Positions 48,354 through 56,620 of a stretch of 56,620 bases of DNA are shown piece by piece. Source of the stretch: Rhodothermales bacterium (GTDB lineage Bacteria > Bacteroidota > Rhodothermia > Rhodothermales > Bin80); assembly GCA_012271205.1 (NCBI GenBank), contig JAAXGT010000049.1, positions 1 through 56,620 on the forward strand. The letters run 5' to 3'. Below the pieces are notes generated by a model. That model was not told the origin of the DNA and searched no databases. It worked only from the letters and a program-made list of their open reading frames with translations. Each line of letters begins with the position of its first letter. Within the stretch, counting starts at the first letter, position 1. Made by a program: the position numbers and the translations under genes.

Positions 48354-50004
48354 CTATGTGACCTTGATGTTGAGCAGTTCGAAGGCCTTTTTCTGCGTGG
48401 GGGGTCTGCTCAGACCTCAGGGTGAACCGGTTTGATGGGCCCTGAGCGAACGTGGGCTCTATCCTGTTGCGGCACCGCCCGGACCGGTGCTCCATCAGGC
48501 TGGCCTAGCTCATCGTCTGGTCACCGTCGACGGTGCGCGGGGTACGGGCCTTCTTTTCCGCCTGAGGGGAGCGCTTCGCCGGCTCCACCGCCTTTTCACG
48601 CGGCGCCGCTTGGCCCTCCTGGTCCTCTTCGGCCAGCAGCATCGGGGCCAGCTTCTGGCACCGGTGATACGCCACCTAGTACGCCCGCGGGCCCAGAAAC
48701 ACCGGATCGACCATGCGACACGGCCGGCGGGGGAAATCGGGCGCACCTGCAAAGAGACCGCCTTGGAGAGCCGCTTGTAGTGTGCCCCTACTTCGGACGC
48801 CTCCGGCTTTTCTTTTAGACTCGGGCGGATCACGTAAACGCCCTCCAGCGCCTCAGCTGAGGGGATGGACGCCCCCTTGAGGGTGTAGGAGAAGGGGGCA
48901 TCCGTGATTTGGAACGTGAAGGGCTTCTTCATCTTATAGCGCCCCAAGGCATGGCCCACTCGCATACTGATCGCCTCGATCCCCCGCAACGGCCGGCCCT
49001 CCCGTTCCACTGCCTGGACGATCTTCTTCAGCGCTTTCTCCGTCTTCTCCAGCCGCGCTTTACGCTGCGGACGGCTTTTCTTCGCCTGGACCGGATTTCG
49101 GCCGAGAATCCGCCGCTCATTCGGATCCCCGTCGCGGTGCCGTTCCATCAGATGGCGCTCATCAAACCAGTCGAGCGCTCGCCGTCTTTCTCTCCCACTG
49201 GGCAAATCGGGTCTCTCCGCCGGGCACTGATCCCGTCCAGCCCAAGCGGGAGCCTGTCTTCCCGGATACGCACCTGGGTCAGCCGTCCGCGGTCGCCCAC
49301 CCGTACGATTGGCTTGAGTTTGAAGCTCTCCTGAAGCCGGGTCACCTGAGCGGCGACCGGGGGGGGATCCCCGGGGTGGCCCTTGAACACCTCCACGGCC
49401 GGCGGACCGCCCTCCGGGCTGGTCCGCCGGCCCAACACCATCGGTTTTCGGCCCTTCTGGCGGTCCCAATTGTAGCCGAAGGCGGCGAGTTCATTGGGCG
49501 TGCCCTCCACGTCGCGGCTGGTAACGTCGCACAAAACTAGGGAGCCCTCCTGGAGGGCCGATTGGCCTCCGTCAGCTCGTCCATCGCCTCGTAGAGATCC
49601 TCCGCCTCCACCCGTTTGAGATCCAGCTCTTCATGGAGCGGGTCGGAGACCGTGGGCGCCTTCCACGCGGAGCGGGTGGCCCGCTTACGGTCCGGCTTCA
49701 GCCCGCGTGTGGCCCATCCGAACCGGCGCGGGCGCGACTCCTTAGGGTCGATCCGTCGCGGAAAGCCGAGCGGGCGCATCCTGCCCCGCCCCGCGGCCAC
49801 CGGGCCGGGGCGTTGGTGGCTGATACTCTGGAAGGCCTCGTCAAACGGGCCTGCCGCCGTGCCGCCGCGCAAGAGGACACGGAACGGCTGAATAATCTCC
49901 GGAGGCCGTTTGGAGATAGGGGCGAGGGGATCTTTTGGACCCACGCGCACGCCCTGGCGGATGAGGACGGCCGGTTGGCGGTTACGGTAGGGGTTTACGG
50001 CCAC
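48354..50004 (-). pseudogene. IS1634-family transposase, frameshifted
   Basis: The N-terminal part (ends VEAEDLYEAMDELTEAN) passes by a frameshift near 49540 into VLCDVTSRDVEG, NELAAFGYNWDRQKG and then VGDRGRLTQVRIRED, which contain the DDE-region blocks of IS1634 transposases. After another shift come GRPLRGIEAISMRVGHALG and ALEGVYVIRPSL, then YKRLSKAVSLQVRPI. A further shift gives CQKLAPMLLAEEDQEG and a last piece KKAFELLNIKVT before a TAG at 48354, which is the family's normal ending. Four or more frame breaks mean the enzyme is dead. The first residues of the N-terminus are not clear. Confidence 0.75.
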
Positions 50005-50252
50005 TTACATGGGAACTATTATTCAACTAAGCTCCCCATCACAATAGGCCCAATAATGTCAGAAAACCGGTCTATTTGTGGGAGAGTCTTGGATTTGTCG
50101 AACTAATCCACATGGGAATGACCATTTACATCCCAAACGAGCTGATCGGCGCCGAATTGGCCTCAAAAACGGCCCTGACAGGCCGAATCAGCAGGCTACT
50201 CCCGTGCTGTAGCGCCGATTACACCCCCAAAATGTCGCGCTCAGGCCAAACA

Positions 50253-50265
50253 AGGGGGTAACTTC
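50253..50265 (-). repeat. Right terminal inverted repeat of the IS1634-like element
   Basis: AGGGGGTAACTTC, exact inverse of 48147-48159; lies at the transposase 5' end side, directly against the IS630 fragment. Confidence 0.65.
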
Positions 50266-50341
50266 CGCTATAACCCCGGGATGCACCCCTTCCTGTGGGC
50301 CGCCACCGCCAACTCCATCATCCAGAAAATCCAAAATCATG
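50266..50341 (+). pseudogene. IS630-family transposase, extreme C-terminal fragment
   Basis: Immediately after the IS1634 repeat, one frame reads RYNPGMHPFLWAATANSIIQKIQ. This lines up residue by residue with HYNHSGTQPFMWTATADSILQKIQ-type sequence of the fragment at 2-235 of this window. Only about 23 residues are left and the frame then runs into unrelated sequence. Its start coincides with the IS1634 boundary, so it was probably cut by that insertion. Confidence 0.6.
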
Positions 50342-50659
50342 CTCCGCCCTCTCTGGAACACTGCACTAGCTCCACCCGTTGCTGGCGCAGGTCTTGCGAT
50401 TGCCAGATTGCGCACATTGGTGGCAGTACGGTCTCCCGGCACGGACGCCTTGCAGGTTCCACTGTCAGCTTACGCGACTTTTATACCAAAAAGCCTCATT
50501 GGCGTGAACCAGTCTGTCTTTGTTCTTGCAGGTCTCGGGACCCGAGCGCGGATGCGTTATGGTCAACCGCACAACTGTAAGCAAGGGACTGCACACTCGA
50601 CAATTACCGATCCGAGATGATTGCTACACGCGGTATTGTACTTTGCCGAAGATCCACGG
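50342..50659 (+). other. 318 bases without a recognisable gene
   Basis: An ATG frame at 50339-50620 (93 codons) has moderately protein-like composition (LRPLWNTALAPPVAGAG...) but no family I know, and begins inside the IS630 fragment. I do not call it a gene. Confidence 0.4.
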
Positions 50660-51724
50660 CTACATGAAGTGTACACCGAGTCCCGGCTTGTCCAGCGTGT
50701 GCATCAGGCCGCCCTTCACGAACTTGAAGCCCCCTGCCACGACGTCACGAGACAGATCAAAGCTACCGTCGAGATCCAAGTAACGCGTAGCTTGCGAAGC
50801 ATAGGCCGTATGCAAGGCGGCAGCTATGCTGATCCGGCTCTCATCCATACAACCCCACATCACGTCAATGCCTGCCAGAGCGGCGAGATCAGCAATAGCG
50901 AGACCCGAAGTGATTCCACCGCATTTCATGAGCTTTATGTTGAAGATGCCAAACGGCGGATCATGCGCAAGTGTCAGGGCATCTTTCGGCGTGTGCAGGC
51001 TTTCGTCAGCGGCCATAATCGGTCGCATCTTCCGTGGCATCGCGCGCATGGCGTCAACGGCATTGGCAGGCAGCGGCTGTTCAATGAATGCTATACCCAG
51101 TGCGCCGGCCTCACGTGCCAGACCCACGACTTCCACAGCCGAGTAACCTTGATTCGCATCCACACGAATGTGTATTCCTGGGCCAGCCAGTTTACGCAAC
51201 GCGCGCAGGCGTTCCACGTCTTCGGCATAATCCAGCCCCAGCTTGACCTTCAGGCAATGGAATTGCCTCGCCAAATACTCTTTCGCCTCTCGAAGCGTCT
51301 GCTCCACCGGCATAATGCCGATGGTAATTGAGGTTGGCAGCACCTTGTGGCAGCGGCCCAGAAAATCAACCACCGAGACACCCGCAGCCCGGGCTGCCAA
51401 GTCGTACAAGGCCATGTCCAAGGCTGCACGAGCCGCCGGGCTATGCCCTGCTTCCACTTCCAACCGGCACGTAAGTGGACGCAAACAACGTGGATCCTTC
51501 CCCATTAGCAGTCCGTGTGCAGCGCTGTCCAGTACGCTGTAACAGGCTTCCGGGGATTCCTGCGTTACATCGGTGGGAGCGGCTGATCCCCAGCCAACGT
51601 GACCGCAATTTGTCTCCAGGCGCACAAAATGCAAATCGATCCGGGCTACTCGCTTGAACGCGATAGTGTATGGACGCTTGAGGGGTAAATGCTCCGTCCA
51701 CGTTTCGACCTGGGTGATCTTCAT
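50660..51724 (-). CDS. Dipeptide epimerase (enolase superfamily)
   Basis: The 354-residue protein belongs to the muconate-lactonising subgroup of the enolase superfamily. It has the catalytic KxK pair (K159, K161 in CLKVKLG) and metal ligands D189 (VDAN), E215 (IEQP) and D240 (ADES). The second-side lysine is in NIKLMKCGG (K264). A DLD motif (317-319) matches the DxD that binds the free amino group of L-Ala-D/L-Glu in known dipeptide epimerases. A role in peptidoglycan peptide recycling is therefore likely. Its start overlaps the DUF1611 gene by four bases. That pairing also resembles the DgcN-DgcA route for D-glutamate, in which the racemase acts on N-acetyl-glutamate. Confidence 0.87.
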   Translation of the reverse strand: MKITQVETWTEHLPLKRPYTIAFKRVARIDLHFVRLETNCGHVGWGSAAPTDVTQESPEACYSVLDSAAHGLLMGKDPRCLRPLTCRLEVEAGHSPAARAALDMALYDLAARAAGVSVVDFLGRCHKVLPTSITIGIMPVEQTLREAKEYLARQFHCLKVKLGLDYAEDVERLRALRKLAGPGIHIRVDANQGYSAVEVVGLAREAGALGIAFIEQPLPANAVDAMRAMPRKMRPIMAADESLHTPKDALTLAHDPPFGIFNIKLMKCGGITSGLAIADLAALAGIDVMWGCMDESRISIAAALHTAYASQATRYLDLDGSFDLSRDVVAGGFKFVKGGLMHTLDKPGLGVHFM

Positions 51725-52761
51725 GCAATGACTCGGGCATAAATTTCATCCACTACACGATCCACGCCATCCTCAAGGGTGCGCACAACGGGAACTCCAC
51801 ACTGCTCTTCAATCTGGCAAGCAGCGGCCACAGACTGGGTATCCGTCATGCCACGTGTAAACAGCGTAATGGCCCACACTTCCGCTCCCAGAAGGCGAAT
51901 CAGCTCTATTTCTTCCTCAACGGGTGGAATTACGCAGTCAAAATCCTCAAAGCGTTCGCGCAATGGCGCATGCTGCAATATGACCCCCTTGGCCCCGCCC
52001 GAACAGATAAACTCTGACCCCGCCGGGCCGGCGGGGTTGCGAAGCGCAGACTGTCCCTCCAACAGAATCAGATCCGGGCAGGTATCCTCGTAACATGCCA
52101 GAATAGCTTTTTCTAATTCGCCGGATACAAAATCGTTTAGTGTGGCATCGAAAACGAATCCGTGCTTCAGGCCTTGCAACCATCCGGTTTGCCCGGTGTA
52201 TATCATTTCTGCGCGTATGCCGCGCTTTCGGCACGTGTTTCGGATATTCACGGCCGTGGTACGCTTGCCGATCGCACAGTCCATGCCGAGAACCGCTATT
52301 CGGGGGGTCGGAATACTCAGGACCTCCCCCGTCCAGAACTGTAGCGCTGAAGCCGGCTTGGGTTTGCGAATATCGACGATGCCCCCTGTAGCCACCAGTA
52401 CCAATTCCGGGTCTTCAGACAGCAGTTGGTGTAGACCATTGACCAGTGTAAGTCCGTGCTTTGCCGCCACGATCAAGTCTGAGCGCAGACTGACAGGCAG
52501 CTTGCCGCCTACTGTGGCCACGCCTACCAGACAATAGGAAGGCTTGTTGGGGAGTACATCCAGTGCACAGACAACCGACTCGAAAAAGGGGATACCGCGA
52601 GGCTGGCCATCCAAGACCACTCCCGCATCCTGACCCGTATACCGAGCATCAACAACCCCGGCGATCACATATCGGCTCGGGCCCCGCACCAAGCCGTGCG
52701 TGGTCTTTGCAAACACGCTGTCAAAATGCCCGTTTGTGAGTATAAGGGCTGATTCCTGCAT
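51721..52761 (-). CDS. DUF1611 family protein (DgcN-like acetyltransferase)
   Basis: This 346-residue protein matches DUF1611: an N-terminal Rossmann-like domain (TNGHFDSVFAKTTHGLVRG) and a C-terminal P-loop-like domain with LGMDCAIGKRTTA, GQTGWLQGLKHGFVFD, LLEGQSALRNPAGPAGSE, CSGGAKGVILQHAP. A family member, DgcN, was described as a D-glutamate N-acetyltransferase working with a racemase (DgcA) of the enolase superfamily. Here the next gene is an enolase-superfamily epimerase joined by an ATGA overlap, so the two probably act in one pathway. Whether this copy acetylates D-glutamate is inference. Confidence 0.82.
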   Translation of the reverse strand: MQESALILTNGHFDSVFAKTTHGLVRGPSRYVIAGVVDARYTGQDAGVVLDGQPRGIPFFESVVCALDVLPNKPSYCLVGVATVGGKLPVSLRSDLIVAAKHGLTLVNGLHQLLSEDPELVLVATGGIVDIRKPKPASALQFWTGEVLSIPTPRIAVLGMDCAIGKRTTAVNIRNTCRKRGIRAEMIYTGQTGWLQGLKHGFVFDATLNDFVSGELEKAILACYEDTCPDLILLEGQSALRNPAGPAGSEFICSGGAKGVILQHAPLRERFEDFDCVIPPVEEEIELIRLLGAEVWAITLFTRGMTDTQSVAAACQIEEQCGVPVVRTLEDGVDRVVDEIYARVIA

Positions 52762-52930
52762 TCGCAGTATCTACAGTAAGGTGCATCGGACGCGATGAAC
52801 CCTGACGTTGTCCCTTTGTGTCCAAAATGGCCGCGGGTGGCGTTCAACCAAACACCAGAGCAATTTTACGCAAGATTGGATATTATGGCCGCCTTTGTTT
52901 GACAACTGACGATTATCACATTTTGACAGA

Positions 52931-55513
52931 ATGACACCGCGCCCAGTACGCACATTTGTTGCCATTCCATCCCTTCCTCCCAAGCTCGAACGCTTGCGGG
53001 AGCTGGCCTATAACGTACGTTGGGCGTGGCATGAGGATACGTTGAACCTGTTTCGCCGCCTCGACGCCGATCTTTGGAGCAGCTCGGGACATAACCCGGT
53101 GCAACTGCTCAGTATGATCGCGCAGGAGAAATTGGCTCACGCGGCTAGAGATGAGGGCTTTCTCGCACATTTGGCGGACGTGTGCGCAGATTACGATGCC
53201 TATATGAGCCACCAGTCCACGTGGTTCAAGCGGCATCATGAGTTCGATGGCCTGCTGACGGCCTACTTCTCGGCAGAATTCGGCGTGACCGAATGCATGT
53301 CCATCTTCGCAGGGGGCCTGGGTGTGTTGGCGGGTGATCACTTGAAGAGTGCCAGTAACTTGGGCATTCCGATCGCAGGCGTTGGACTCATGTACCAGCA
53401 GGGCTACTTCCGGCAACATCTGGATGCGGCCGGGTGGCAGCGGGAAACCTATAAAGAAAACGACTGCGCAAGCCTGCCACTGGAACTCGAACGAAACGCC
53501 GAAGGGCACCCCTTAGTGGTAAGCGTGGGTTATTCCGGACACCAAGTATTTGCCCGAATATGGCGTTTGCAGGTTGGCCGTGTACCCCTTTTCCTGCTGG
53601 ATACAAATTTTGCGCTGAATACTCGAGAGGAGGATCGCGATTTGACGGATTATCTGTACGGCGGTGGTAATGAACTGCGTATCCGTCAAGAAATCATGCT
53701 GGGCATTGGAGGCTATCGCGCGCTTCGTCTCTTGAATCTTCAACCTCAAGTCTACCATATCAACGAAGGGCACTCTGCTTTTCTGGCACTGGAACATATC
53801 CGACGTCACATGAAGGATCATGGTCTGACTTTCGAGGAGGCCCGGATAGCAGCTACGTCAAGTATTGTCTTCACGACGCATACGCCCGTAAAAGCGGGGC
53901 ACGATCGATTTTCGCCCGAATTGATGGATCGTTACCTGATCCAGTATGCAAAGAACGAACTGGGGCTTCCCCGGCGTGATTTTCTGGCTCTGGGTCGGGA
54001 AGATGCCACTAGTCCACAAGAGTTGTTCGGTATGACCAAGCTGGCCTTGCGCATGAGCGCGGCTAATAACGGTGTGGCACGCCTGCATGGTGAGGTCAGC
54101 CGGAAAATGTGGCATCGCTTGTGGCCGATGCTGCCTGAAGACGAGGTCCCGATTGGGCATATAACGAACGGAGTCCATGTGCCTTCATGGGTTTCCTCAG
54201 ACATGAAGCAACTTCTTGACCGGTATCTGGGCCCACGCTGGCGTGAGGAGTCCGGCGGAGCAGCCATCTGGCGGCGTGCAGAGGAAATACCGGACCAGGT
54301 ACTCTGGCAGGTTCATGTGGGCCGCCGTGAGCGGCTAATCTCGAAAGCTCGGAATGAGCTGAGGCGCCAACTTGAACGCTCAGGTGCACCAAGGGCGGAG
54401 ATTGATCGCGTGTCCGAGGTTCTGGATCCGAATGCACTGACAATCGGCTTTGCCCGTCGCTTCGCAACCTACAAACGCGCGACGCTCGTATTAAGGGATT
54501 CCGACCGACTTGCCCGGATTCTCATGGATGAGGAGCGTCCGGTACAGATTGTTTTTGCCGGCAAAGCACACCCTCGTGACCATCCCGGCAAGGAACTCAT
54601 CCAGCGTATTGTCTCGCTCTCACGTACGGAGCCTTTCCGACGGAGGATCGTGTTCTTGGAGGATTACGATATGTCCATTGCCCGCTACCTGGTGCAGGGA
54701 GTTGACTTGTGGCTAAACACACCACGGCGCCCCAGAGAAGCAAGTGGCACGAGCGGCATGAAGGCCGCGGCGAACGGAGGTCTCAATCTCAGTATTCTCG
54801 ATGGTTGGTGGGATGAAGGGTACGATCCCGAAGTGGGATGGGCCATCGGTAATGGCGAGACGTACAACGATCATGCGTATCAGGATGAAGTGGATGCTAA
54901 CCACTTGTATGATCGGTTGGAGCTGGATGTGGTGCCGATGTTTTATGATCGTTCTCCGAAAGGGCTGCCCCTCGACTGGATCCATCGGATGAAACAGTCG
55001 ATAGCAAGGTGCAATGCTGTTTTCAATTCTCACCGCATGGTGCAACAGTACACAGAGTCTGCTTATCTGCCGGCTGCTGAGCACTCTGCACGCCTGCTTT
55101 CAAATGAACTGGTGCGCACGCGTGCAGTGTCTGCGTGGCAAAAGAAGGTGGAGTCTGCCTGGCCCGGCATCCGTGTCGAGATCAGCCCGGATGCTCCTAA
55201 CGGAGAATGCCATTTGGACGAACATCTGGATGTACAGGCGCGCGTGCACTTGGGAGGCTTAACCCCGGACGACGTCGAAGTCCAGCTCTACCTCGGACGT
55301 GTCACCTCAGGTGGGGCTATTGTTGAACCGCAAATCATACCGATGCACACTAACGGTTCCGCCCAAGAGGACATCTATACGTATCGAGTGGCGGAAGTCA
55401 CCTGTGGCCGGAGCGGTTTCATGGGATACACTGTACGCGTGCTTCCCAACAATCCGGACTCGGTAATCCAGAGGATTGCGGCGCTGATGGTGTGGGCCGG
55501 AGAGACTCACTGA
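52931..55513 (+). CDS. glgP: Alpha-glucan (glycogen) phosphorylase
   Basis: GlgP releases glucose-1-phosphate from the ends of alpha-1,4-glucans. The 860-residue protein belongs to the more distant bacterial type with a DUF3417-like N-terminus (LRELAYNVRWAWH) and AYFSAEFGVTECMSIFAGGLG. The pyridoxal-phosphate lysine is K611 in GTSGMKAAANG, followed by LDGWWDEGYD. Other conserved pieces are NEGHSAF, THTPVKAGHDRF and NGVHVPSW. The last 100 residues form an extra beta-rich domain. It is divergent from the DUF1611 gene across 169 bases. A branching enzyme or synthase is not in the window. Confidence 0.92.
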   Translation: MTPRPVRTFVAIPSLPPKLERLRELAYNVRWAWHEDTLNLFRRLDADLWSSSGHNPVQLLSMIAQEKLAHAARDEGFLAHLADVCADYDAYMSHQSTWFKRHHEFDGLLTAYFSAEFGVTECMSIFAGGLGVLAGDHLKSASNLGIPIAGVGLMYQQGYFRQHLDAAGWQRETYKENDCASLPLELERNAEGHPLVVSVGYSGHQVFARIWRLQVGRVPLFLLDTNFALNTREEDRDLTDYLYGGGNELRIRQEIMLGIGGYRALRLLNLQPQVYHINEGHSAFLALEHIRRHMKDHGLTFEEARIAATSSIVFTTHTPVKAGHDRFSPELMDRYLIQYAKNELGLPRRDFLALGREDATSPQELFGMTKLALRMSAANNGVARLHGEVSRKMWHRLWPMLPEDEVPIGHITNGVHVPSWVSSDMKQLLDRYLGPRWREESGGAAIWRRAEEIPDQVLWQVHVGRRERLISKARNELRRQLERSGAPRAEIDRVSEVLDPNALTIGFARRFATYKRATLVLRDSDRLARILMDEERPVQIVFAGKAHPRDHPGKELIQRIVSLSRTEPFRRRIVFLEDYDMSIARYLVQGVDLWLNTPRRPREASGTSGMKAAANGGLNLSILDGWWDEGYDPEVGWAIGNGETYNDHAYQDEVDANHLYDRLELDVVPMFYDRSPKGLPLDWIHRMKQSIARCNAVFNSHRMVQQYTESAYLPAAEHSARLLSNELVRTRAVSAWQKKVESAWPGIRVEISPDAPNGECHLDEHLDVQARVHLGGLTPDDVEVQLYLGRVTSGGAIVEPQIIPMHTNGSAQEDIYTYRVAEVTCGRSGFMGYTVRVLPNNPDSVIQRIAALMVWAGETH

Positions 55514-55980
55514 TACTGTCATCCTGCGAACAGTCACTCGCTGACAAACCTTATCCAGCGGTACCGCGGTTAATTCATTAGGCCCGATATCCACTTGTAC
55601 GTGGGCGGGAAAGCATGTATAACCCTACTACGGGCTCCTTGAGTTCGGAAGCGACAGGACAGACATGGCAGGAGCAACCGCGGGACTAAACGTCCTGGAG
55701 CATACATTACGCACACTGAAGGCTTGACAAGACGTCTGTTAACCGCTCCTTGCGGGGACATTGCAACGTAGTGCTGCCCTAGAGTGTCGGGCAGTCCGCA
55801 AAGGCGGTATTGGTCGCTCATGCATTGGACGACTGCTAATGCAGGGGCACTCGTACATGTATGATCAGCGCATTGCCAATGGTGACACCCGATTGGTGGA
55901 ACATGAAGGCAAAAGGGTAATGCAATGGGAGGGCTATGGCGGGGTGAACGTTCCACCAGATCGTATATTGCCCCAGCTCC
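55514..55980 (+). other. About 470 bases without a recognisable gene
   Basis: No frame on either strand resembles a known protein. A five-base inverted pair (ACTGT/ACAGT) just after the glgP stop is too weak to call a terminator. Confidence 0.45.
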
Positions 55981-56620
55981 TCATAGGCAAGCCGAGCCCA
56001 GAGGCCCAGCCCCTTGGTTACTCCGGATCCGGTGTACGGGCACAATGACCCGTTCAACCGCCTTGGGTGCCTCCCCCTTCTCAGATGAAGCCGCAAGTAA
56101 ATCCGACACGGTCCGCACTATACGGTTATGTCCTACAGCGTGGAATACCCTACCAACCCTGCGGTCATTGATTACCAAGACCGGCGCTAAGCAACCCGAC
56201 AGAATAGCCCGCGACAGGCGGTTCGCATCATTGGCATACCCCAACTCGAAAGTCGGACGTATGGCCTTGCGGAAAGGAGCGTTCGCACTCTGGCAGCCTC
56301 TGCGTCAAAATCAGTCATTACAAGCATCCGCATGGGAACCTCCTCTCCAATCGCGGCATGGAGCGCCTGAATCCTCCTCCATGCGCCAACCGGCCACTGA
56401 ACGCAGGTCTCCCTTGGTATCGGAGGATCAGGCCTACTCCACCCAAGTTAATGCGGCCCCCTTGACCGGTTACAACGCTATGAGCCTGAAAAGCCGGCCC
56501 GACACATCCCTCCAAGGCCTCCTTTAGCGAGGCCACAGTACTCGCATCGGCGGCTCCACGTTTCGAAGCGGCGCCGGCCGACAGTCTATCTGGACCCAAT
56601 GGCCTCCCCGCCCGGGCGCA
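55981..56620 (-). pseudogene. Frameshifted gene remnant, possibly redoxin-like
   Basis: Three minus-strand frames appear to join into one protein running off the right edge. The first is VASLKEALEGCVGPAFQAH with GGVGLILRYQGRPAFSG. The second is IQALHAAIGEEVPMRMLVMT with DFDAEA. The third is TFELGYANDANRLSRAILSG, APVLVINDRRVGRVFHAVGHN and VRTVSDLLAASSEKG. The order (strand, helix, VLVxxxRV-VFHAVG, closing helix) recalls thioredoxin/AhpC-fold proteins, but no CxxC is visible and I cannot name a family. Sequence after the stop at 55981 shows nothing. It may continue beyond the window. Confidence 0.3.

Larger units (their letters stand above)
48147..50265 (-). mobile_element. Decayed IS1634-family insertion sequence with 13-bp terminal inverted repeats
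   Basis: A 2119-base unit is bounded by GAAGTTACCCCCT at 48147-48159 and its exact reverse complement at 50253-50265. Between them, on the minus strand, lies a transposase of the IS1634 family. The size is near the upper range of the family. A second inverted pair, CATTTTGGGG (48198-48207) and its complement (50225-50234), lies inside the ends at unequal distance. I could not find a clear target duplication. The right end abuts an IS630 fragment directly, which suggests insertion into that gene. Confidence 0.65.

Noticed and set aside
48487-48780. Open frames on the plus strand with arginine/proline-rich products
   Set aside because: They are antisense to the frameshifted IS1634 transposase and reflect high GC content.
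52899-52904. TTGACA before glgP as a -35 box
   Set aside because: No acceptable -10 lies 16-18 bases downstream before the ATG, so a promoter cannot be supported.

Overview
The window looks like chromosome of a Bacteroidota-type bacterium, most likely near Rhodothermia/Balneolia. Three things point there. The division and cell wall (dcw) cluster has the order mraZ-rsmH-ftsL-ftsI-murE-mraY-murD-ftsW-murG-murC-ftsQ-ftsA-ftsZ with no murF. Shine-Dalgarno motifs are absent before almost every gene. Several protein types are common in that phylum: a BatA-type N-terminal membrane domain, a six-bladed beta-propeller, a PKD-OmpA protein and a choice-of-anchor-B protein. MurE carries the DNPR motif of meso-diaminopimelate-adding enzymes and an OmpA-like domain is present, so a Gram-negative envelope is expected. 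The lineage is inferred; no rRNA is present to prove it.

Layout. 1-520: tails of two dead transposases. 762-7253: a secreted TPR protein, two GT-B glycosyltransferases and uvrA. 7368-13689: a BatA-like VWA protein, hflX, gyrB and a membrane glycosyltransferase. 13732-18803: an accessory block with a dead secreted-protein gene, a large PLD-nuclease/SF2-helicase/DUF3427 protein, a broken type I restriction specificity subunit and a broken DUF4411 (PIN-like) gene, which together look like an eroding defence island. 19127-23225: a beta-propeller protein, a methyltransferase and pyrG. 23416-38396: the dcw cluster behind three MraZ boxes with exact 10-bp period. 38450-39840: an IS5-family remnant and empty sequence. 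39841-47804: rpsT, PKD-OmpA, queG, the convergent lysS/peptidyl-prolyl isomerase/hypothetical group, and an FG-GAP/choice-of-anchor-B secreted protein. 48147-50341: a decayed IS1634-family element with 13-bp terminal inverted repeats abutting an IS630 fragment. 50660-55513: a dipeptide epimerase with a DUF1611 (DgcN-like) partner, and divergent glgP. 55514-56620: degraded sequence.

Function. The centre builds peptidoglycan and the divisome: lipid-linked precursor synthesis (murE, mraY, murD, murG, murC), septal polymerisation (ftsW, ftsI) and the division ring (ftsL, ftsQ, ftsA, ftsZ). Most dcw junctions overlap by 1-14 bases, which suggests one translationally coupled transcript under MraZ. 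ftsZ is set apart by a 59-base gap and the only consensus Shine-Dalgarno I noticed. The dipeptide epimerase/DUF1611 pair may reuse peptidoglycan peptides or D-glutamate.

Accessory content is mostly wreckage: at least five transposase remnants and three or four other pseudogenes, with no intact IS. This suggests past IS expansion followed by decay. I saw no rRNA, CRISPR array or convincing tRNA.
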